14,037 nt of DNA from Pseudomonadota bacterium. GTDB taxonomy: Bacteria > Pseudomonadota > Gammaproteobacteria > Xanthomonadales > Rhodanobacteraceae. The notes beneath the pieces were generated by a model. It was not told the origin of the DNA, did no database searches, and worked only from the letters and a program-made list of their open reading frames with translations. Position numbers and translations under genes: made by a program. Positions 10,220-14,037 of the stretch are shown here, in pieces. The stretch's first letter is position 1. Each line of letters begins with the position of its first letter. The stretch spans positions 1-14,037 of the forward strand of contig JAJYMF010000294.1 of NCBI GenBank assembly GCA_021787175.1. Direction: 5' to 3'.

Positions 10220-10408
10220 CTACCGGCGCACGGAGCGAAACGCCCACACGCACAAGCTGCCGGCGACGACCACGGCAACCCAGGAAACCCACGCCGGCAC
10301 GTCGATTCCGCCCACATGCACGGGCCATCGATTCAGCGCCCGCACCGCTTGCGCCACCGCGATCACTCCGAAGAGAGCGCCCGAGACGACGGCATACTTG
10401 TTGGACAT
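10220..10408 (-). CDS. Small two-helix inner-membrane protein, uncharacterised
   Basis: The 62-aa product MSNKYAVVSGALFGVIAVAQ... has two hydrophobic segments (about 6-24 and 38-56) joined by a short loop RWPVHVGGIDVPAW, and ends in a basic tail FRSVRR. I take it to be a real gene because AGGAGGG lies 6 bases before the ATG, the hydrophobic pattern is regular, and, from memory, similar short proteins of this form occur in other Proteobacteria. No function is known to me. It lies between the mscS pseudogene (157 bases upstream) and the methyltransferase gene (121 bases downstream), all on the minus strand. Confidence 0.78.
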   Translation of the reverse strand: MSNKYAVVSGALFGVIAVAQAVRALNRWPVHVGGIDVPAWVSWVAVVVAGSLCVWAFRSVRR

Positions 10409-10414
10409 GCCCGG

Positions 10415-10421
10415 CCCTCCT
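10415..10421 (-). promoter_or_regulatory. Strong Shine-Dalgarno of the 62-aa membrane protein
   Basis: AGGAGGG on the minus strand, 6 bases before the ATG at 10408. It is one of the best ribosome sites in the window and the main support for this short gene. Confidence 0.7.
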
Positions 10422-10565
10422 GTTCAGCAGGTGACGCTCCCGTCCGGATCGAGCGCCGTGCGGTGCGCGCACCCGTCAGGATGATGGCATGGAACCCTCA
10501 CGAAGGGTCAGGCAGCGTCGTTCCGGCCTGTCCCCAGAGAGCCCGTCGCGAGCAATCAGGGCGGA

Positions 10566-11378
10566 TCACCCGGACTCCGCGGCCGCGTAGGGTACCTGCG
10601 CGAATCGGATGCTCATGGCCCGGAGCGCATCCTTGCCCCGGATGGTCAGGTCGGTGATGAAGAGGAACTGGTCGCGGCTCTCCTTCGCATAAGCCTTCAG
10701 CCGGTATTTCGTTCCCCACGGCTTTTCCATGACGATCACCGAAATGGGGGTATCGGGCTTCCGATGGGAGCTGGTCTCCGCGATCTGCACCAGCCGCGCC
10801 CGCACTGCCACGGCGTCATGGTCGGGGTGCAGGTAGAACTCCGCGACGCACAGCAGGCTGCGCTAGCCGCTTGTGGCGTTGGCGATGCTTCCCGACCAGA
10901 TCACGGAGTTGGAGACGATCACCTCCGTATCGTCGGCGGTCACGATGCGCGTCGCTCGCAGCCCGATCGACTTGACCTCCCCGTAGACGCCGCCCAGCTC
11001 GATCCAGTCCCCCGGCTGGTAGGTGTTCTCCAGCACGGTCATGAGTCCGGCAACCAGGCTGTTCCCGTAGTCCTTGAACGCAAAGGCAAGCGCCAGACCC
11101 GCGCTCGCGACCACCACAACGGCATTTTTGAAGGTGGGCTCGACAAAGATCGGGACGACGACGATCAGGGCCGTCATTCCGATCAAAAGACGGACGACCG
11201 GCATCGCGCGCAGGATCGAGAGCCGCAGGTGGGGCGAGGCGCTCTCCGCGATACGGCGGAGCAGGCCTCGAAGAAGAAAGGACGCGAGCCCTGCCGCGGC
11301 CAGCACGATCACGGCAAGCAGCACGTGCATCCAGGTGAGTTTCTCGAGATGACCCCAAGTTGCAAGATCTGTGCTCAT
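10566..11378 (-). pseudogene. MscS-family mechanosensitive channel interrupted by one in-frame TAG
   Basis: MscS channels open under membrane tension to release solutes. The frame starts at the ATG at 11378 (AAGGA upstream) and gives 171 residues: three hydrophobic segments (about 17-36, 60-79, 83-103), the pore-helix region ASAGLALAFAFKDYGNSLVAG, and the beta domain VLENTYQPGDWIELGGVYGEVKSIGLRATRI...VSNSVIW. TAG at 10865-10863 then interrupts, and the same frame continues without a shift for 98 residues (CVAEFYLHPDHD, VIVMEKPWGTKYRLKAYAKES, LFITDLTIRGKDAL), the expected C-terminal domain. Only one codon is wrong, so this is a young nonsense mutation, a base-call error, or a leaky stop (the next base is C). 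If not read through, the product lacks most of the C-terminal vestibule domain. An in-frame extension to 11555 is not supported. Confidence 0.88.
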
Positions 11379-11602
11379 GCGCCTTTCCTTCCGTTCCCGG
11401 GAGAACCGAAATTCACGAACGCGCGCACCTGGCGGCGCCTGATAATACAGTTCCGCCACGATGCCGCTTATCGAGCGCTGCGACTTGCAGCGATGGCGCG
11501 CGCCGGCAGTACCAGGCGCGCGGACGGCGTGCCGATCATGTGAAATGCCCGCCATTCGACATCAGCGGCCGGCGCAGTCGCACAACGGCGCGACGCCGGC
11601 CG

Positions 11603-12280
11603 TCAGCAGGGCGAGACGACGCGGACGGCGGACTCCCGATAATTGCGAAAGCCCATCCGCTCATACAGCCGGCGGGCGTTGCCGTTGTCGCGCATGACGT
11701 GCAGGAACGGGATCTCGCCGCGCTGCAGCTGGCGGCGGATCAGCTTGATCGTCAGTCGCCGCGCATAGCCTCGGCCCTGAAAGTCCGGATGCGTGCAGAC
11801 GCCGCTGATCTCGCGCAGCGTGCCGGCCTGCATGCGCTCGCCCGCCATGGCGACCAGGCGCTGACCCTCGAAGCAGCCGAAGTACTCGCCGAGCTCGATG
11901 GTGCGCGGACCGAACGGCCCCGGCCGGGTCAGGGTGGCCAGCTCGAGCGCCTGCGATGCATGCTGCGGGCCGAGCCGGACCGCATCGGGCGCCTCGTCGA
12001 TCGCCGGCAGCGGCGCCTCCCAGACCATCTTGAACATGGTCGATTCGGCCTCGATGCGCCAGCCCGCGGGAACCGCGCCCGACCAGCCGTCGCAGTAGAA
12101 GTGCTCGCCGGGCTGGCAGTACGGCGCCAGGGCATCGAAGTCGGGACGCTCGGCGTCGGCGAAACCGACGATCGGGGAGAAGCCGGCGGCGTACCGTCGC
12201 GCACCGCGCGTGCCGGCGGAGAACTTCATGTGCGGACCGGCGAGGGTGTGCCAGACGATGTTGTCGAGCAGCTGCTTCAT
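11603..12280 (-). CDS. GNAT-family N-acetyltransferase
   Basis: The 225-aa product should transfer an acetyl group from acetyl-CoA to an unknown amine. The C-terminal GNAT domain has EISGVCTHPDFQGRGYARRL (157-176) with the acetyl-CoA pyrophosphate loop QGRGYA, then FLHVMRDNGNARRLYERMGF (192-211), the classic closing motif. The N-terminal about 120 residues (LAPYCQPGEHFYCDGW.., AESTMFKMVWEA) resemble the FR47/GCN5-related two-domain layout with a degenerate first half. The ATG at 12280 (MKQLLDNIVWHTL) is preferred because the typical N-terminus starts there; a TTG at 12358 would add 26 unconserved residues. No clear Shine-Dalgarno is seen. It is the last gene of typical high GC before the cassette region. 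Confidence 0.9.
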   Translation of the reverse strand: MKQLLDNIVWHTLAGPHMKFSAGTRGARRYAAGFSPIVGFADAERPDFDALAPYCQPGEHFYCDGWSGAVPAGWRIEAESTMFKMVWEAPLPAIDEAPDAVRLGPQHASQALELATLTRPGPFGPRTIELGEYFGCFEGQRLVAMAGERMQAGTLREISGVCTHPDFQGRGYARRLTIKLIRRQLQRGEIPFLHVMRDNGNARRLYERMGFRNYRESAVRVVSPC

Positions 12281-12658
12281 CGGGATCGGCGTGCGGATGG
12301 CGGAAACCGGAGAACGCCGGCGGCCGACGAAGCTGACAGGCGACGGCGCCGATGGCAAGCGCGCATGCGCACGGCACGCGGATTTTCGATCGGACCCGGC
12401 CGCAACGGCAAAACGCCATCGGCGCTGCGATCGGGCAAGGAAGACACCGGAGGATCTCGCGCTGCCACGGTCCGGGGCGACTTCACCTCGACCGCGATGG
12501 TGCGCAGCCCCGTTTGTCCGACGTTCTGCACCATGGCAGGTTGCGTCTTTCGACTTGAATTGTTACGTGATAATCAAGAAACTCCGGTGCAGCAGCACAC
12601 CAACGGCAACGGTGTTTCCCGTCAGGGCCGACGATAGCTTGGCTCATTCGCCCTTACC
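12281..12658. other. Gene-free stretch at the chromosome / cassette boundary
   Basis: I see no convincing gene here. The part to about 12540 has chromosomal GC, while the part beyond is lower in GC. Open frames exist on both strands, but they are low-complexity, carry no motif, and overlap true genes. It should contain the promoter of the GNAT gene and the distal end of the integron cassettes. I found neither a clear promoter nor an intact attC 3' of the yciI-like gene. Confidence 0.5.
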
Positions 12659-12949
12659 TCACTGCGCCATCAAAAAACTTAGCTGGGCGGCTGTCTTTGA
12701 CAGCGTAATTTCAATGATTTCCGCGGCTACGACATTTTTGACAACGAAAGGATCTTTCTTGACGATTTCCTGAATTTGCTCAAGCGTTACGTTGTGCGCA
12801 ACGATGGCACCACCCAATTTTGGCTGGATGGTGCCAGCCAGCAGGAAAACTCCTTTCTCAAAACCATCTCGCAGCCAAGCATTGTGACCATCCATGAACT
12901 GGCTGGCATTGGCTTTGTCGGCCGAAAATTTGAGCAGAACTACGAACAT
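12659..12949 (-). CDS. YciI-like (YCII-domain) protein, cassette-borne
   Basis: The 96-aa product MFVVLLKFSADKANASQFM... matches the ferredoxin-like YCII fold in length and pattern: N-terminal strand, then a helix with conserved His22 (DGHNAWLRDGF), GVFLLAGTIQPKLGGAIVA (33-51), and the KKDPF motif with Asp66 (64-68), ending ITLSKTAAQLSFLM. Related proteins are small cytoplasmic enzymes or regulators with a His-Asp active-site pair; the real reaction is generally unknown. Of two in-frame ATGs (12955 and 12949) the second is chosen because AGGAG lies 8 bases before it and only 2 bases before the first. YciI-like genes are plausible cassette cargo. It is the distal-most cassette visible. Confidence 0.88.
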   Translation of the reverse strand: MFVVLLKFSADKANASQFMDGHNAWLRDGFEKGVFLLAGTIQPKLGGAIVAHNVTLEQIQEIVKKDPFVVKNVVAAEIIEITLSKTAAQLSFLMAQ

Positions 12950-12957
12950 GCGCATCA

Positions 12958-12962
12958 CTCCT
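12958..12962 (-). promoter_or_regulatory. Shine-Dalgarno deciding the start of the YciI-like gene
   Basis: AGGAG on the minus strand, 8 bases before the ATG at 12949 and only 2 before the ATG at 12955, so the inner ATG is the better start. Confidence 0.65.
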
Positions 12963-12991
12963 ATTCCAGTTTGCAAGGCGGGTTTCCAAAA

Positions 12992-13065
12992 GTCCTAGCC
13001 ATTTGACTTGAGCGGCAGGACAAAAGCGTAGATTTTTGTACGTCCACGCGCAGGAAAGGTTAGGC
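12992..13065 (-). repeat. Degraded attC site of the DinB-like cassette
   Basis: Read on the minus strand, the R'' box GCCTAAC (13065-13059) contains the TAA stop of the upstream gene, as is usual in cassettes. The other end reads GGCTAGGAC where GTTRRRY is expected, so the R' core has lost its GTT. The ends still pair (CCTAACCTTT against AAATGGCTAGG with one mismatch and one bulge), and the centre has an ACAAAA/TTTTGT stem. It looks like an attC whose recombination point has decayed. Confidence 0.6.
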
Positions 13066-13560
13066 CTTCCTTCGATCTGGCTCGTTCAGATGCAGGAACT
13101 TCGTGTAGAGATCGCGTGGCGGGGCGACGGAGACCGACTTGAGCACTTGACCGACATTACCCCGGTGATACCCGCCGTGGATAAGAACGTGGAAAAGGGC
13201 CTCCTCCCTGGACATGCGACCTCGATCGCCGTCGGTGAAAACGAAGGCGAAGACCTCCGACAGAGCTGGGGCCGTAAGGCTGGAAATGTAACTTCGGTAC
13301 CAGGCATCTGTGGCTTCGACGTCGGCCCGGAGCTGCTCGAGCGATGGGGTTGCCTTCGTATTCGTAGCGTCAAAGGGTATTGGCTCCCCACTAAGGTGGG
13401 CTCGAAAGATTCTGTCGACGACGTAGATGTGGTTGAGGGTACGGATGCAAGTGTGAAGCTGATCAGAATGCTCTGGCGGTAGCGTGGCCAAAAGCGAGAA
13501 CAGCTCCGAGTTGGCCCAGGCCTTGTAGCCAAACAGCGACTTCAGGGTTTCGGTGGACAT
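13060..13560 (-). CDS. DinB-superfamily (four-helix, metal-binding) protein, cassette-borne
   Basis: The 166-aa product is a four-helix bundle of the DinB/YfiT type, a family of metal-dependent enzymes that includes thiol-dependent transferases and many proteins of unknown role. The three metal ligands are visible: His44 in LNHIYVVDRIFRAHL, and His128 and His132 in FHVLIHGGYHRGNVGQVL. The N-terminus (LKSLFGYKAWANSELFSLL) and length are typical. Proteins of this type are often linked to bacillithiol, mycothiol or glutathione chemistry and xenobiotic resistance, but the substrate is not readable here. The ATG at 13560 lies 21 bases from the attC to its right, a normal cassette leader. The TAA stop sits inside the R'' box of its own attC. 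GC is intermediate between the neighbouring cassettes. Confidence 0.9.
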   Translation of the reverse strand: MSTETLKSLFGYKAWANSELFSLLATLPPEHSDQLHTCIRTLNHIYVVDRIFRAHLSGEPIPFDATNTKATPSLEQLRADVEATDAWYRSYISSLTAPALSEVFAFVFTDGDRGRMSREEALFHVLIHGGYHRGNVGQVLKSVSVAPPRDLYTKFLHLNEPDRRKA

Positions 13561-13581
13561 GATTGATCCCGTTTCTGGGAG

Positions 13582-13645
13582 GCCTAACGTTTGAGCTCAG
13601 GCCGCGGCCCGTTAGGGCCGTCGCGCCTACAGCGAATGGTTAGAT
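13582..13645 (-). repeat. attC recombination site (59-be)
   Basis: Read on the minus strand it begins ATCTAAC-CATTCG (R'' box, fitting RYYYAAC) and ends CTCAAAC-GTTAGGC (R' box, fitting GTTRRRY). The arrangement closely resembles aadA-type attC sites (TCTAAC.ATTCG ... CTCAA.CGTTAGGC). The centre forms a CGGCCC-GTTA-GGGCCG stem (13605-13620) with bulged flanking pairs, as expected of an attC folded as single strand. It starts three bases after the stop codon of the nuclease-like gene at 13649, so it belongs to that cassette, and its R' end borders the DinB-like cassette. Confidence 0.85.
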
Positions 13646-13648
13646 CGC

Positions 13649-14037
13649 TCACTCCTCACTGCCGAGCTTTTTTGTCTCAAGATCAAACTTTCTGTAGTAA
13701 AGCGGCAGAGAAAACTTGCTTCTTAGGTTCTCCAAGTACTTCTTGGACTCTCTAGATAAATCAACCGAACCGACGATTATTAGTTTCGAAGCACGAGACT
13801 CGCCAGGATAGTAAGCATACTCTATAAGCTGTGCTAACGCCTCTCGGATACACTGCTTTGAGGTATTTGCCGTCTTCAACTCATAAAATGTATAACCGCC
13901 GGGGGATCTAACAGCGATATCAACCTTTGCCCCAAACCCGGTGTCTTGCTCACAAGAAACATTGTCTTTCCCATGGGCTTTCGTAAGTTGCTCGAATATC
14001 TGATCTTGGATTTGGTTATGAACCAGATCAATATGTT
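13649..14037 (-). CDS. PD-(D/E)xK nuclease-like protein (3' part, start beyond the window)
   Basis: The frame is open to the right edge (first full codon at 14035), so the 5' end is missing. The visible 128 or so residues show GFGAKVDIAVRSPGGYTFYELKTA: an Asp (13921-13919) followed after a strand by the Glu-Leu-Lys of a PD-(D/E)xK active site (Glu 13882-13880, Lys 13876-13874). Next comes CIREALAQLIEYAYYPG, a helix with the Q/E-rich 'REALgQLlEYAyyP' pattern I associate with restriction-like nuclease domains, and a final alpha/beta part (LIIVGSVDLSRESKKYL). A TTG at 13879 is not the real start, because it would remove the catalytic Asp and Glu. This could be a defence nuclease, a solitary restriction enzyme or a Mrr/Vsr-like repair enzyme. 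The nuclease fold is inferred from motif order only. Confidence 0.75.
   Translation of the reverse strand, partial: HIDLVHNQIQDQIFEQLTKAHGKDNVSCEQDTGFGAKVDIAVRSPGGYTFYELKTANTSKQCIREALAQLIEYAYYPGESRASKLIIVGSVDLSRESKKYLENLRSKFSLPLYYRKFDLETKKLGSEE

Larger units (their letters stand above)
12659..14037 (-). mobile_element. Integron gene-cassette array (part), three cassettes on the minus strand
   Basis: Three minus-strand genes, each short and unrelated in function, are packed with little spacing. An attC site lies directly after the 3' end of two of them (13582-13645 canonical, 12992-13065 degraded). GC differs between genes and falls well below the left part of the window: sampled 60-base lines give about 42-43% near 13741 and 12721 and 57% near 13141, against roughly 80% in hrpB. 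Orientation places attI and the integrase gene to the right, outside the window. No integrase is visible, so whether this is a chromosomal integron or an attC cluster lacking integrase cannot be told. Confidence 0.78.

Noticed and set aside
9457..10434. 325-codon plus-strand frame opposite the methyltransferase
   Set aside because: The minus-strand methyltransferase has a full motif set; this one has none.
11442..11447. TATTAT on the minus strand as a -10 box for the mscS-like gene
   Set aside because: The hexamer is close to consensus, but no -35 element lies at a proper distance upstream.
10764..11543. 259-codon plus-strand frame opposite the interrupted mscS gene
   Set aside because: It is tempting because the minus-strand gene is broken, but the minus-strand frame carries unmistakable MscS motifs on both sides of the TAG.
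11360..12637. 425-codon plus-strand frame opposite the GNAT gene
   Set aside because: It is antisense to clear GNAT motifs and has no ordered domain of its own.
12560..12660. attC-like fragment GTAACAATTCAAG on the minus strand near 12569-12557
   Set aside because: It resembles the first half of an attC but has no matching R' box downstream on that strand, so I do not call it.

Overview
The window is about 12.6 kb of very GC-rich chromosome with tightly packed housekeeping-type genes, followed by about 1.4 kb of visibly AT-richer DNA organised as integron gene cassettes. The gene set (rluE, tatD, hrpB, a LytS/LytTR-type pair), the high GC, the 'GTAGCCCGGATG...CATCCGGGCTAC' interspersed repeat and the cassette array all point to a gammaproteobacterium of the Xanthomonadales/Lysobacterales. 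This placement is inference from gene content and repeat style, not a database match.

Layout. 1-499 (+) is the 3' part of rluE (23S rRNA pseudouridine synthase). It converges with tatD (578-1411, -). Both genes stop inside the two arms of one inverted repeat (496-581). Divergent from tatD is hrpB (1473-4013, +), a DEAH-family helicase gene with a small in-frame hairpin insertion. Next comes an overlapping two-component pair (4169-5254 histidine kinase; 5247-5999 LytTR response regulator), then a Tat-exported, probably bicovalent FAD-linked oxidase (6105-7928, +). From 7929 to the right end every gene is on the minus strand: two tandem paralogous small lipoproteins (7982-8587, 8657-9217), a class I SAM methyltransferase (9313-10098), a 62-aa membrane protein (10220-10408), an MscS-family channel gene split by a single in-frame amber codon (10566-11378), and a GNAT acetyltransferase (11603-12280).

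From about 12.65 kb to the end the DNA changes character. Three minus-strand genes, a YciI-like protein (12659-12949), a DinB-like metal-binding protein (13060-13560) and a PD-(D/E)xK nuclease-like protein running off the window (13649-14035+), are separated by one canonical attC site (13582-13645) and one degraded attC (12992-13065). The attC orientation and the position of each site just 3' of a gene fit an integron cassette array read on the minus strand. Its attI/integrase end would lie to the right of the window and its distal end near 12.65 kb.

The most notable points are the cassette array with a nuclease-like cargo gene, the amber-interrupted mscS homologue, the repeat that supplies the stop codons of two convergent genes, and the hairpin insertion inside hrpB. 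I see no tRNA, rRNA, CRISPR array or replication origin.
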